This document shows, piece after piece, positions 41,042 through 49,587 of a stretch of DNA of 64,000 nucleotides. The first letter of the stretch is position 1; every line of letters begins with the position of its first letter. The stretch covers positions 62,001 to 126,000 of the IMG/VR virus record IMGVR_UViG_3300042561_002100, one strand, 5' to 3'. Origin of the DNA: a virus. The translations under genes were made by a program, and so were the position numbers. The notes beneath the pieces are model-generated. The model had not been told where the DNA came from. It was given only the letters and a program-made list of their open reading frames with translations, and ran no database searches.

Positions 41042-41099
41042 GTGACAGTCAATAAACTGTACACAAATATCAACACTCTCAAGTGTTGTATGCTACTAT
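41042..41099 (+). promoter_or_regulatory. Class B promoter with a second inverted repeat
   Basis: The element at 41042-41063 includes the palindrome ACAGT-N6-ACTGT. The -10 TACTAT (41094-41099) has TGC, and the distance is 41.5 nt. A second perfect repeat CAACACT-CTCA-AGTGTTG (41071-41088) occupies the place of the -35. The leader to 41157 is about 51 nt and begins with hairpin GGTC-AAAA-GACC. Confidence 0.75.
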
Positions 41100-41156
41100 A
41101 AAAACGGTCAAAAGACCAATTGTTCCTTTATCTATTTTTTCTCATAATCGTTTAAA

Positions 41157-41384
41157 ATGACAAGAAAACCGTTTGATGGCAAGTTCAGTAAGGATATTCA
41201 TATTCTTACTCGTGCAACTAAAGGAGAAGTCTATCTCGGCGACTATCCCAAAATCATCAAAAAACTTAAACGTTATTTTACTGAGCAATATTCTGATATC
41301 CAATTCTATAATGAACCCGAATCCGATAATTTTTATTTATTGGATCTGATTCGGAATGAACTAGAAATTGATGTAGTGGTGTGA
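41157..41384 (+). CDS. Hypothetical protein (75 aa)
   Basis: Basic N-terminal half, acidic C-terminal half (YNEPESDNFYLLDLIRNELEIDVVV). First gene behind the class B promoter at 41042. No family recognised. Confidence 0.67.
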   Translation: MTRKPFDGKFSKDIHILTRATKGEVYLGDYPKIIKKLKRYFTEQYSDIQFYNEPESDNFYLLDLIRNELEIDVVV

Positions 41385-41387
41385 ATT

Positions 41388-41819
41388 ATGGATACCAATC
41401 TTTTTTGGAATCTGAGAGGTAATTATTCAGAACGTAAAGAAAAACTTTCTAAGATGTCTCGTGAGTATTTGGAAGCCTCTGTCTTAGATTCATGTTATAA
41501 TAACTTCATCACCAATATAGAGGAAAATAATACTACTGGCGTAAAGAGAATTCCTTATATTGGATGGTATTGGCGCCATGTAACATTTAGCGATTTTACC
41601 AATATCCGTATTGGAGATTGTGGTCAATTTGTTGGATTTATGGAGAGCAATAAGTGGGATCATCCAGAAAGATATCTTACCGAAGATGAGGGGTGTAGTA
41701 TTATTGCATTTATTGATAATGCAATGAGAATTCAAGAGGGAGCTAGTTCCGAGACAACTCTTGATATCGTTCTTCAAAATCTATGGGATTATATGCAAAC
41801 TTTGAAAATTGAAAGATGA
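41388..41819 (+). CDS. Hypothetical protein (143 aa)
   Basis: Starts 3 nt after the previous gene. Contains NLRGNYSERKEKLSKMSREYLEASVLDSC and WYWRHVTF-type aromatic segments. No family recognised. ATGA overlap to the next gene. Confidence 0.68.
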   Translation: MDTNLFWNLRGNYSERKEKLSKMSREYLEASVLDSCYNNFITNIEENNTTGVKRIPYIGWYWRHVTFSDFTNIRIGDCGQFVGFMESNKWDHPERYLTEDEGCSIIAFIDNAMRIQEGASSETTLDIVLQNLWDYMQTLKIER

Positions 41820-41998
41820 CTAATCTATTTGTAGGTGAATCCGATTTCCGAGAATGGTTGGAAGCTAATAATTTTTGGATTTATTCCTCATATAAAGATG
41901 ATCCATGGAATGAATGTAATTGGTATGCGTGTCGGCGGGTTGCCCCGGAAAGCCGAAGATGTGATTGTAATGATGAAAACCCGGATTACAATTGGTAA
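41816..41998 (+). CDS. Small Trp/Cys-rich protein (60 aa)
   Basis: Coupled start. Trp-rich (FREWLEANNFWIYSS, NECNWYACRR) with a C-terminal CDCNDENPD. No family recognised. Confidence 0.6.
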   Translation: MTNLFVGESDFREWLEANNFWIYSSYKDDPWNECNWYACRRVAPESRRCDCNDENPDYNW

Positions 41999-42180
41999 TC
42001 AGGCCATATCATTCCACCTATTTTACTAATTCTAGAACTGCTACATTTGAAATTATCGGGAAAACAAAAGGAATTTGGTATAATCTAACAGCTTATTCTA
42101 TCAATATTGATGATGTTCCTGAAAAAATAGACGAAGTTTCAGAATCACTTGCTCGCGCCTGGGAGGCTCTTGTTCTATGA
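41992..42180 (+). CDS. Hypothetical protein with TTG start (62 aa)
   Basis: The TTG at 41992 overlaps the upstream stop, and no ATG is available in frame. The product has a strand-rich start (TATFEIIGKTKGIWYNLTAYSIN) and helical end (VSESLARAWEALVL). The start is uncertain. Confidence 0.5.
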   Translation: MVIRPYHSTYFTNSRTATFEIIGKTKGIWYNLTAYSINIDDVPEKIDEVSESLARAWEALVL

Positions 42181-42320
42181 TACCAGAATTAATGATTCTT
42201 GGATTCCTATTGATTATTGCTTCTTTTTCTGGTAACGGAAGTAGTTCAATATCTTTTGAAAATAAAAATAAGCCAAAAGGGCCACCACTAAAATTTAAAA
42301 AAATCACAAAGGAAAAATAA
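42177..42320 (+). CDS. Small membrane protein (47 aa)
   Basis: ATGA overlap with the previous gene. One hydrophobic segment (LMILGFLLIIASF), then a basic tail (KPKGPPLKFKKITKEK). AAAGGAAAAA at its end serves as ribosome site for the next gene. Confidence 0.58.
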   Translation: MIPELMILGFLLIIASFSGNGSSSISFENKNKPKGPPLKFKKITKEK

Positions 42321-42608
42321 ATGAGTAACACATTACATGTCTATGCACAGTCAGCACCACATGACAGTGTTTTTATCTGTGGAACTAAAGAATCACTAGA
42401 AAAACTAAGAGAAACATTAGATAATATTCTTACTGAAGATCTTAAGTTTGGTGCTTATGATGAGTTTACTAATGATGGCGAGGGATATAACGTACATATT
42501 GATTTGTTATCTGAAGAGAAAATGGAGCAGATGGCCGTTCCCTATAGTGATGAGATTTTCTGGAATAATGAATCCAATAAAACAAAAGTGTATCCTTGGT
42601 ATCTTTGA
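42321..42608 (+). CDS. Hypothetical protein (95 aa)
   Basis: ATG directly after the previous stop. Contains VFICGTKESLEKLRETLDNIL and a DGEGYNVHIDLL strand, a pattern seen in small phage proteins of unknown role. Confidence 0.7.
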   Translation: MSNTLHVYAQSAPHDSVFICGTKESLEKLRETLDNILTEDLKFGAYDEFTNDGEGYNVHIDLLSEEKMEQMAVPYSDEIFWNNESNKTKVYPWYL

Positions 42609-42642
42609 ATAATAATCACCAACAAATAATGAATTTTGTATT

Positions 42643-42900
42643 ATGGATTACGGATTAACGCCATATTGTTTATCAAGAAATCCAAACACACCACCAAAAG
42701 CCCTAGAACAACTAGCGACCGATGAGTGGGGTCCTATTCGTTGTTGGGTAGCACTAAACCCAAACACTCCACCAACAACATTAAAACAACTAGCAACCGA
42801 TGAGGAATGGTATGTTCGTTGGGGTGTAGCACGAAATCCAAATACTCCACGCTATCTCAAGAAGTATCTTAAAATTCAAGAACATTTGGTGAGATTATGA
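42643..42900 (+). CDS. LRV repeat protein 3 (85 aa, 2 repeats)
   Basis: Two 26-residue LRV repeats and the cap RYLKKYLKIQEHLVRL. One of the two shortest family members. Overlaps the next LRV gene by 4 nt, forming a short-plus-long coupled pair. Confidence 0.87.
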   Translation: MDYGLTPYCLSRNPNTPPKALEQLATDEWGPIRCWVALNPNTPPTTLKQLATDEEWYVRWGVARNPNTPRYLKKYLKIQEHLVRL

Positions 42901-43454
42901 ACAAATTTGAACAAGCTAGAGATCCAAATACACCACAAGAAGAGTTAGAGCGTCTAGCTACTGATGATGAGTATCTGGTTCGTTGTGGTGTAGCACGAAA
43001 TCCATCCACACCAACAAAAGCCCTAGAACAACTAGCGACTGATAAGTGTGGTAATGCTCGTGAAGGAGTAGCAGATAATCCAAACACTCCACCAGAAATC
43101 CTAGAACAATTAGCGACCGATGAGGATTATTGGGTTCGTTGGAGAGTAGCACATAATCCAAACACACCACCAAAAGCCCTAGAACAACTAGCGACCGATG
43201 AGGATTCTAGTGTTCGTTATTGGGTAGCAGAAAATCCAAACACACCACCAAAAGCTCTAGAACAACTAGAGACCGATGAGAATTCTGATGTTCGTTGGAG
43301 TGTAGCAGATAATCCAAACACACCACCAAAAGCTCTAGAACAACTAGCGACCGATGAGAATTCTGATGTTCGTTGGAGTGTAGCAGATAATCCAAACACT
43401 CCACGCTATCTCAAAAAGTATCTTAAAATTCAAGAACATCTAGCTAAATTATGA
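42897..43454 (+). CDS. LRV repeat protein 4 (185 aa, 6 repeats)
   Basis: Starts MNKFEQARDPNTPQEELERL, an N-terminal cap shared with the 53611 and 56486 proteins. Six repeats, then the cap RYLKKYLKIQEHLAKL. Repeats 5 and 6 (about 43225-43380) are almost identical in DNA, with one clear difference (GAGACC versus GCGACC), so duplication is very recent. Variable residues lie at repeat positions 16-19 and 22-23. Confidence 0.9.
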   Translation: MNKFEQARDPNTPQEELERLATDDEYLVRCGVARNPSTPTKALEQLATDKCGNAREGVADNPNTPPEILEQLATDEDYWVRWRVAHNPNTPPKALEQLATDEDSSVRYWVAENPNTPPKALEQLETDENSDVRWSVADNPNTPPKALEQLATDENSDVRWSVADNPNTPRYLKKYLKIQEHLAKL

Positions 43455-43771
43455 ACGCTATGGAAAAAGAAGAACAACTTCAAAGATTAGAATCTTATTT
43501 TGATCGTATTAAAAACACTCTTGAATTATGTGGCCCAAGTCAGGAGTTTATTGAAGAAGTAAGAGAACTTTTAGGATTTTCTCATGTAATAAGTGGAGTT
43601 GCTTGCTCAGAATGTGATGGATCCGGATATAAAGTCTATGGTTCTACTGCAGGATGGGCCGGAGGCATTGGTGGACAGACAATAACGACGAGTGTATGTG
43701 ATTGTTGCTGGGGAAGTGGAAGAAGTGATAAAAAATTCGGAGATTTAAGAAAACTTAGATCCATGTCTTAA
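43451..43771 (+). CDS. DnaJ-type zinc-finger protein (106 aa)
   Basis: ATGA overlap with the LRV gene. A helical start (residues 1-48) is followed by CSECDGSGY near residue 52 and CDCCWGSGR near residue 82, matching the C-x-x-C-x-G-x-G pairs of DnaJ-like zinc fingers. There is no J-domain. Chaperone-like binding is possible; function unknown. Confidence 0.75.
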   Translation: MNAMEKEEQLQRLESYFDRIKNTLELCGPSQEFIEEVRELLGFSHVISGVACSECDGSGYKVYGSTAGWAGGIGGQTITTSVCDCCWGSGRSDKKFGDLRKLRSMS

Positions 43772-43797
43772 ATAGTTAAAACGTGTATAATGGAAGA

Positions 43798-44022
43798 ATG
43801 GACCGTTCAACTTTTTTACGCTACATAGGTAACATTTTTCTTATCGTTGGTTATTTCATTCTTCTTCATGTTGATATGACGGCTGGCCTTTTGATAAAAT
43901 GCATCGGTGGTTTCTTGACTGTTCCGTTTGCTGTTAAATACAAACTGTGGGATGTTGTCTTTATATGGGGCTTCTTCAGCTTTATTGAAATCGCCAAAAT
44001 TATTGAATTGCTTACTAAATGA
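43798..44022 (+). CDS. Small membrane protein (74 aa)
   Basis: ATG with GGAAGA upstream; a GTG at 43783 is the alternative. Two or three hydrophobic segments (YIGNIFLIVGYFILLHV, LLIKCIGGFLTVPFAV, VFIWGFFSFIEIAKII). I recall similar tiny integral proteins from cyanophages. It precedes the sugar-transferase cluster. Confidence 0.67.
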   Translation: MDRSTFLRYIGNIFLIVGYFILLHVDMTAGLLIKCIGGFLTVPFAVKYKLWDVVFIWGFFSFIEIAKIIELLTK

Positions 44023-44025
44023 ACT

Positions 44026-44823
44026 ATGTTAGCTAATAACTCAATAGGAAATCTCGGGAGACTCGGCAATCAAATGTTTCAATATGCTGCTCTTAGAGGA
44101 ATAGCGGTGGAACATAATTATGAGTATTGTCTTCCACCATTGAATTTCATTGCAACTCAAGATCCTAATTGTGCAACTAGCGATTGCACTATTTTTGATT
44201 GTTTTATGTTACCCGAAGCACCAAGACGACTGCTTTCTGGACCGATTCTAGAAGAATCTTCTTTTGAGTTTGACAATAATCTATGGAATTCGTGTCCTGA
44301 TAACGTTTCTCTTTATGGTTATTTTCAAAGCGAAAAATACTTTAACCATATAAAAGAGAACATAAGAAACTCTTTTCGGTTCAAAGAAACTTCTGAAATA
44401 TCTTATGCTTCTAGTTTCTTTAATGAGGAATTCAATAATACCTCAGTGATCTCCTTACACATTAGAAGAGGAGATTATCTTAAATACACTCATCATCCAA
44501 CTCTTCCGATGAGTTATTATGAAGACGCTCTTAGTCAGTTGCCTGATGTTCCAGTTTTTGTTTTTTCGGATGATGTGAATTGGTGTAAACAAGAAGTGTC
44601 ATTTCGTTCGGATAGATTTTATATTTCAGAATCTAACAGTACGGCAGTTGATCTTTATCTTCAATCCAGATGTAGTCATCATATTATTGCAAACAGTTCC
44701 TTTAGTTGGTGGGGAGCGTGGTTAGCTAAAAGTCAAAAAGTTATTGCACCGAAGCAATGGTTCGGACCACCACTAACACATAATACAAAAGATCTTTACT
44801 GTGAGGATTGGATTCAATGCTAA
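44026..44823 (+). CDS. Alpha-1,2-fucosyltransferase-like glycosyltransferase (GT11)
   Basis: 265 aa. The family signature GRLGNQMFQYAALRG is at residues 10-24, HIRRGDYL (donor-binding) is near residue 145, and NSSFSWWGAWLA is near residue 223. It would transfer fucose or a related sugar from a GDP-sugar. First of eight adjacent sugar-modifying genes, coupled to the next by overlap. Confidence 0.9.
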   Translation: MLANNSIGNLGRLGNQMFQYAALRGIAVEHNYEYCLPPLNFIATQDPNCATSDCTIFDCFMLPEAPRRLLSGPILEESSFEFDNNLWNSCPDNVSLYGYFQSEKYFNHIKENIRNSFRFKETSEISYASSFFNEEFNNTSVISLHIRRGDYLKYTHHPTLPMSYYEDALSQLPDVPVFVFSDDVNWCKQEVSFRSDRFYISESNSTAVDLYLQSRCSHHIIANSSFSWWGAWLAKSQKVIAPKQWFGPPLTHNTKDLYCEDWIQC

Positions 44824-45434
44824 TTTCATTATCTGAAATGATAACAAAATATAATATGAATATTCGGGGTGTTATTCATATTGGCGCTCATTATGGCGAA
44901 GAGGTTCCCGAATACATTAAAAATGGAATTTCTGAACTTCATCTGTTTGAACCTCTGTCGGAAAACTATAAAATTTTAAGGAATAATCTCCAAGACCTAA
45001 AGATTAATTGGGCAACTTATCACTGTGCATTGGGAAATAAAAACGAAAGAGTTACAATGTTTGTTAGTGATAACCAACAACAAAGTAGCTCAATTCTTTC
45101 ACCGAAAGATCATCTAACACATCATCCAAATGTGAGATTTCCTACAACGGAAGAAGTTTTAGTCACTACTTTGGACTCTCAAGAAATTGAAAATTGTAAC
45201 TTCATTAATATGGATGTGCAGGGTTATGAGTTGGAAGTTCTTAAAGGTGCATCTAAAACTTTAGAACATGTTGAATATGTTTATTGTGAAGTCAATAGAG
45301 CCGAAGTTTATGAAAATAATGCTTTCGTAGAAGAGATTGATGAGTTCCTTTCTCAATACAATATGATCAGAGTGGAAACAGATTGGGCAGGAGAAATCTG
45401 GGGTGATGCACTTTATGTGAGAACCGAGAGATGA
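44817..45434 (+). CDS. FkbM-type SAM-dependent methyltransferase
   Basis: 205 aa. Motif I GVIHIGAHYGEEVPEYI near residue 18, acidic HLFEPLSENYKIL near residue 42, NMDVQGYELEVLKGA near residue 130, all typical of FkbM. Members O-methylate sugars or similar groups. The ATG at 44817 is preferred to a TTG at 44808. Lies in the glycosyltransferase cluster, so a glycan is the likely substrate. Confidence 0.88.
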   Translation: MLISLSEMITKYNMNIRGVIHIGAHYGEEVPEYIKNGISELHLFEPLSENYKILRNNLQDLKINWATYHCALGNKNERVTMFVSDNQQQSSSILSPKDHLTHHPNVRFPTTEEVLVTTLDSQEIENCNFINMDVQGYELEVLKGASKTLEHVEYVYCEVNRAEVYENNAFVEEIDEFLSQYNMIRVETDWAGEIWGDALYVRTER

Positions 45435-46069
45435 AAACTTTAAATGATTATTTTGATGAGATTTATTGTATTAATCTTGATAGACGAGTAGATCGTTGGA
45501 AACAAGTAGAACAAGAGTTTATTAAACATTCAATAACAGTTAATCGTTATTCTGCTATTGATGGTCAAGAACTCAATATGGGATTATTTTCATATTCAAC
45601 AAACTTTGAGACTCCCGGACAATTAGCGTGTTTTATCTCACACTACAATATCATAAAAACTGCAAGATATAAAAATCTTTCTTCTGTTCTTATTCTTGAA
45701 GATGATGTCGTATTTTCTGAAAATTTTGATTCTCAATTAGAGCAGAAGATGCCAGATGTTCCCGAAAATTGGGATATGCTTTTCTTTGGTGCCAATCATA
45801 TTAGTGGTCCGATCCGAATCACAGATAATGTTTATAAGATGACAAGAGCTTATTCTGCACACTGTTATGCGATTAAGAATACGATGTTTGATATTCTTCT
45901 AGAACATCTTTGTCAATTCCGAGAACCTCTAGATGTCGTTTATGCTAATTTACAATCATCTATCAATTCTTATGTTCTTAATCCTCATTTAGTATGGCAG
46001 AATCCTGGATATTCTGATATCTGCGAACAGTCAGTAGATTATACACACGTTCATAAAATTTCATTTTGA
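45431..46069 (+). CDS. Glycosyltransferase family 25 (LPS-type)
   Basis: 212 aa. YCINLDRRVDRWKQVEQEF near residue 13, AIDGQE, GQLACFISHYNI near residue 59, and VLILEDDVVF (metal-binding acidic motif) near residue 82 are family hallmarks. ATGA overlaps on both sides. Related to the last gene of the cluster at 48750. Confidence 0.87.
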   Translation: MKTLNDYFDEIYCINLDRRVDRWKQVEQEFIKHSITVNRYSAIDGQELNMGLFSYSTNFETPGQLACFISHYNIIKTARYKNLSSVLILEDDVVFSENFDSQLEQKMPDVPENWDMLFFGANHISGPIRITDNVYKMTRAYSAHCYAIKNTMFDILLEHLCQFREPLDVVYANLQSSINSYVLNPHLVWQNPGYSDICEQSVDYTHVHKISF

Positions 46070-46071
46070 CT

Positions 46072-46716
46072 ATGTACGATAACGTAACACTCGTTTTAAC
46101 AAGTTGTGGAAGATTAGATCTTCTAGAACAAACTATCAATTCAATTAGTAAAGGTGTATTGTATAATATTCCAACAAAAATTATTGTAGACGATTCTACA
46201 GACCCCGAAGTTTATAAAAATATCAAAAAAGCTTCTTATTTAAGAGGATGGAAGAAAATTCTCAATAAAGAAAAATTGGGACAAGCTGCTTCTATTGACA
46301 GTGCTTATGCTTATGTCAAGACCGATTATGTCTTCCATTGCGAAGATGATTGGCATTTTGATGACTTTGATTTTGTTGGTCCATCATTGAGTATTCTGGA
46401 GAAATATGATAATCTGGTTCAAGTGACCTTCAGAAAAGATTCACCTCATCCTACACATGAAGAGATCTACGAAAAAGAGGAAAATCCTTTTAAGGTTCTG
46501 ATTCCAGGATATAATGGGTGGCCAGGATTTACTTATAATCCAAATATCTTTCGTTTTTCTGCATATAAAAAATTGGGTTCTTGTGCTGGAATGTCTGAAA
46601 AAGATGTTGGAATCTTTTATAAAGATAATCAACTTTATACTGCTGCACTTGAGACTCGTGTTGTCTCTCATCTTGGTGATGGCAGACACGTTTATGATAC
46701 AATTAGCGGAGTTTGA
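46072..46716 (+). CDS. Glycosyltransferase family 2-like
   Basis: 214 aa. VTLVLTSCGRLDLLEQTINSI near the start, IIVDDSTDP near residue 36, KLGQAASIDSAYAYV, and YVFHCEDDWHF (DxD-like) near residue 92 indicate a GT-A fold. The ATG at 46072 is preferred to a TTG two codons upstream. Confidence 0.82.
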   Translation: MYDNVTLVLTSCGRLDLLEQTINSISKGVLYNIPTKIIVDDSTDPEVYKNIKKASYLRGWKKILNKEKLGQAASIDSAYAYVKTDYVFHCEDDWHFDDFDFVGPSLSILEKYDNLVQVTFRKDSPHPTHEEIYEKEENPFKVLIPGYNGWPGFTYNPNIFRFSAYKKLGSCAGMSEKDVGIFYKDNQLYTAALETRVVSHLGDGRHVYDTISGV

Positions 46717-46719
46717 ATT

Positions 46720-47475
46720 ATGAAAAAGGTTGCAGCCTTGATGATGGTAAAAGATGAGATTGATATTATTGAACAAAATATTCACTATCTTTTAACTCAA
46801 AATCTTGATTTTGTGTGTGTCTATGATAACGGTTCAACCGATGGAACACGACAGAAGTTAGACGACTTAGCTTATTTTTATGAAGAGGAATTATTGGTAT
46901 TTGATGATCCAGAAACAGGATATTATCAATCAACGAAGATGAATAATTGGGCAAACGAACTCTTTCAAGATGATGTAGATGTTGTTATTCCTATTGATGC
47001 TGATGAGATTTGGTACTCAAAGAATCCAAATTATACTCTAGGTGAAATCATAAGAAATACTGATGCAGATATTTTTGTTGCAGATTCGGTGGATTATATT
47101 CCAACTGTTTTTGATGACTTTAATGAGAGAAATTTTATTCAAAGAATGAAACAACGAAAAGTCAATTCAAATTCTTTTTCAGCCGTTGCATTTAATTATA
47201 GTCCGGGATTTTATCTTGAAATGGGTAACCATGATGTGCATAATCATTCGGGAAAAAGAGTTCACGATAAAATTGGTATTCGGCATTATCAATATCGTAC
47301 TTTTGACCAATTTGCAAAAAAAGTTCGCAATGGAAAGAAAGCATATGATGCAACAACTCTTCCTGATTTTATGGGAAGCCACTGGAGAAAACTGGGTGCG
47401 ATGGATGATTCTGAACTCAGAAAATACTGGGTGGATTATTGTTCGGTAGAAACTGTTGAGGATCCAGTTGTATGA
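46720..47475 (+). CDS. Glycosyltransferase family 2-like
   Basis: 251 aa. The pattern MMVKDEIDIIEQNIHYLL, VCVYDNGSTDGTRQKL and VVIPIDADEIWY (DxD) is typical of the GT2_4 type. A central His-rich stretch (NHDVHNHSGKRVHDKIGIRHY) follows. Coupled to the next gene. Confidence 0.86.
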   Translation: MKKVAALMMVKDEIDIIEQNIHYLLTQNLDFVCVYDNGSTDGTRQKLDDLAYFYEEELLVFDDPETGYYQSTKMNNWANELFQDDVDVVIPIDADEIWYSKNPNYTLGEIIRNTDADIFVADSVDYIPTVFDDFNERNFIQRMKQRKVNSNSFSAVAFNYSPGFYLEMGNHDVHNHSGKRVHDKIGIRHYQYRTFDQFAKKVRNGKKAYDATTLPDFMGSHWRKLGAMDDSELRKYWVDYCSVETVEDPVV

Positions 47476-48173
47476 CTAGATTATCAATAGCTATTCCAAC
47501 ATATAATTATCATGGTAAAGGTGAACAGTTTCTTGACGATCTTCTAAGAACTATCCAGATACAAACTTTTAAGGATTTTGAGGTAGTTATATCAGACCAT
47601 AGCGAAGACGAAAATATCAAAAGCAAGGCAGAGGAGTATTCAGATTTTTTCTCCGTCAAATACCTTACAAACACTGAAAAGCGTGGTAACAGTCCTGCTA
47701 ACTTGAATCATGCAATTTCTCACTGCACTGGAGAAATTATCAAGCCTATGTTTCAAGATGATTTCTTTTATGATGATGAGGCATTAGCCAAGATTTATTA
47801 TAATCTAGCTGGAGATCGCAATAAATTCTGGCTTCTTAACGGAACTAATCATACGAGAGATAACGGCCACACATTTTTCTGGAATCTTTTTCCGAGATTT
47901 AATCCGAATCTTCTAACTGGAGTAAACACAATAAGTTCACCATCTGTTGTTGCATATAAGAGAGAAGTTGAAATTAAATTTGATGAAGATTTGGTTTACT
48001 TGATGGATATTGATTTTTATTATAATATGAGAGAAACTTATGGTGAACCAATTTATTATGATGATATCTTGGTAACAAATAGAATTCATCCTGATAGCAT
48101 CTCTAGCACATTAAAAAACAGAGATGAATTACTTCAAAAAGAATCCATTTATTGTAAAGAAAAATATGATTGA
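47472..48173 (+). CDS. Glycosyltransferase family 2
   Basis: 233 aa. IAIPTYNYHGKGEQFLDDLLRTI, VVISDHSEDENI, NSPANLNHAISHCTGEIIKPMFQDDFFYDD (DDxF-type metal site). ATGA start inside the upstream stop. Confidence 0.87.
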   Translation: MTRLSIAIPTYNYHGKGEQFLDDLLRTIQIQTFKDFEVVISDHSEDENIKSKAEEYSDFFSVKYLTNTEKRGNSPANLNHAISHCTGEIIKPMFQDDFFYDDEALAKIYYNLAGDRNKFWLLNGTNHTRDNGHTFFWNLFPRFNPNLLTGVNTISSPSVVAYKREVEIKFDEDLVYLMDIDFYYNMRETYGEPIYYDDILVTNRIHPDSISSTLKNRDELLQKESIYCKEKYD

Positions 48174-48750
48174 TTTTATTGTACCTAGTATTGGGCGAGA
48201 AACAATTACTCGTTCATTAAATTCGTTGATCCAACAAACTGATTCAGATTGGAGATGTTTTGTTGGATTTGATGGTTTATCAAAAGATCAGATTGATTCC
48301 GATCTTCTGATTGATGATTCAAGAATTCACTATCTCTATTTGAAAGAAAAATTGGGAACCTCATCTTTTCATGGTAATGCTGGAAGAGTGAGAAATAAGA
48401 TTATTGAATCTATTGACACTCCATCTGAATGGATTGGATTTCTGGATGACGATGACTCTCTTTCATCATATTATGTTGAAATTTTAAAACGACAGATGAC
48501 ATTAGATGAATCAGATTGTTATGTGTTTCGTATGAATAATAATGGTGTAATTATTCCATCTTATGATATGAATGAACTGCGGCAGAATCATGTCGGTATT
48601 TCCTTTTGTCTTAAAAGTTCATTCTTGAGACAAAAAAATCTTCAATTCCAGAATGATAATGCCGAAGATTTTCTGTTTTTACAGAACATTAAAGAACAAG
48701 ATGGTGTTATTAACATTCTTCCTTATGTCGGTTATTTTGTGGGAATCTAA
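48166..48750 (+). CDS. Glycosyltransferase family 2-like
   Basis: 194 aa from the ATG at 48166, which starts directly on the conserved first strand (IDFIVPSIGRETITRSLNSLI). Acidic site WIGFLDDDDSLS near residue 86. Overlaps the previous stop by 8 nt; an in-frame ATG at 48124 only re-reads upstream coding DNA. Confidence 0.83.
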   Translation: MIDFIVPSIGRETITRSLNSLIQQTDSDWRCFVGFDGLSKDQIDSDLLIDDSRIHYLYLKEKLGTSSFHGNAGRVRNKIIESIDTPSEWIGFLDDDDSLSSYYVEILKRQMTLDESDCYVFRMNNNGVIIPSYDMNELRQNHVGISFCLKSSFLRQKNLQFQNDNAEDFLFLQNIKEQDGVINILPYVGYFVGI

Positions 48751-49538
48751 TGGACAGAAACAAAGCATCATATAAACTTCAGGGATTTGGTCCGGTTTAT
48801 TATATTAATCTTGATGATCAAGAAGATCGGAGAACTTTTATGGAAGCTCAGTTTAACTACTGGGAGATAAAAAACTATGAGAGAATTTCGGCCTTTGATG
48901 GTAGAAACAGTGATTTAAGTGAATATATTGTTGGAAAATATCCAGAAGGAATCACAACAGCGGAACTTGGTTGTACTCTTTCACATTTGAAAGCTATTAA
49001 ACATTGGTATGAGACTTCTACGAGTCCTTATGCTATTATTTGTGAAGATGATGGTCTTATTGACATTTCGAAATATTGGAATTTTACATGGCAAGAATTT
49101 ATCTCTAGAGTTCCTTATTGTTGGGATTGTCTGCAGCTGGCAATAATCTCAACGGGGAATATTTCGGTGAATATTCATAATCGCTTTGTCAACAGTTTTT
49201 CAACTGCGGTTTATTGTATTAACCGTCGTTATGCCGAAAAGTTGATTCATTTTCATTGTAGAGGTGATAAGTTCATCTTGGATCAAAATATTAAACCGAG
49301 AGCTGTTGCCGACGATTTAATCTATAATGGTGGTCTGACATTTTCAACACCTTTATTTCTTTATGAGTTGCGTCTTGGTAGTTCTATTCACGATGAACAT
49401 ATTGAGGTGTTTCATAAAAATTCTTATAATGGAGTTCTTGCTTTCTGGCAGAATGAAGGAAAGGAACTAACAGTAGATCAGATCACTAATTTTGATCCTT
49501 ACTTCAATAAGATCAGTAATCCAACTCCGACCGAGTGA
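48750..49538 (+). CDS. Glycosyltransferase family 25
   Basis: 262 aa. GPVYYINLDDQEDRRTFMEAQF near residue 14, AFDGRNSD, TTAELGCTLSHLKAIKHW near residue 70, AIICEDDGLI near residue 92. Closest in the window to the gene at 45431. Last gene of the cluster; it ends just inside the next promoter region. Confidence 0.86.
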   Translation: MDRNKASYKLQGFGPVYYINLDDQEDRRTFMEAQFNYWEIKNYERISAFDGRNSDLSEYIVGKYPEGITTAELGCTLSHLKAIKHWYETSTSPYAIICEDDGLIDISKYWNFTWQEFISRVPYCWDCLQLAIISTGNISVNIHNRFVNSFSTAVYCINRRYAEKLIHFHCRGDKFILDQNIKPRAVADDLIYNGGLTFSTPLFLYELRLGSSIHDEHIEVFHKNSYNGVLAFWQNEGKELTVDQITNFDPYFNKISNPTPTE

Positions 49539-49587
49539 CAATTCGTAAACTGGACCGCTTGACAAACGGTTGTTCCTATGCTACGGT
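49535..49587 (+). promoter_or_regulatory. Hybrid promoter: class B element plus class A -35/-10
   Basis: The shared 22-bp element (49535-49556) is immediately followed by TTGACA (49559-49564), a 17-nt spacer, and TACGGT (49582-49587) with TGC. Centre-to--10 distance is 36.5 nt, 4-5 nt shorter than in pure class B promoters. It drives the long leader and the RlpA-like gene. Confidence 0.78.
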
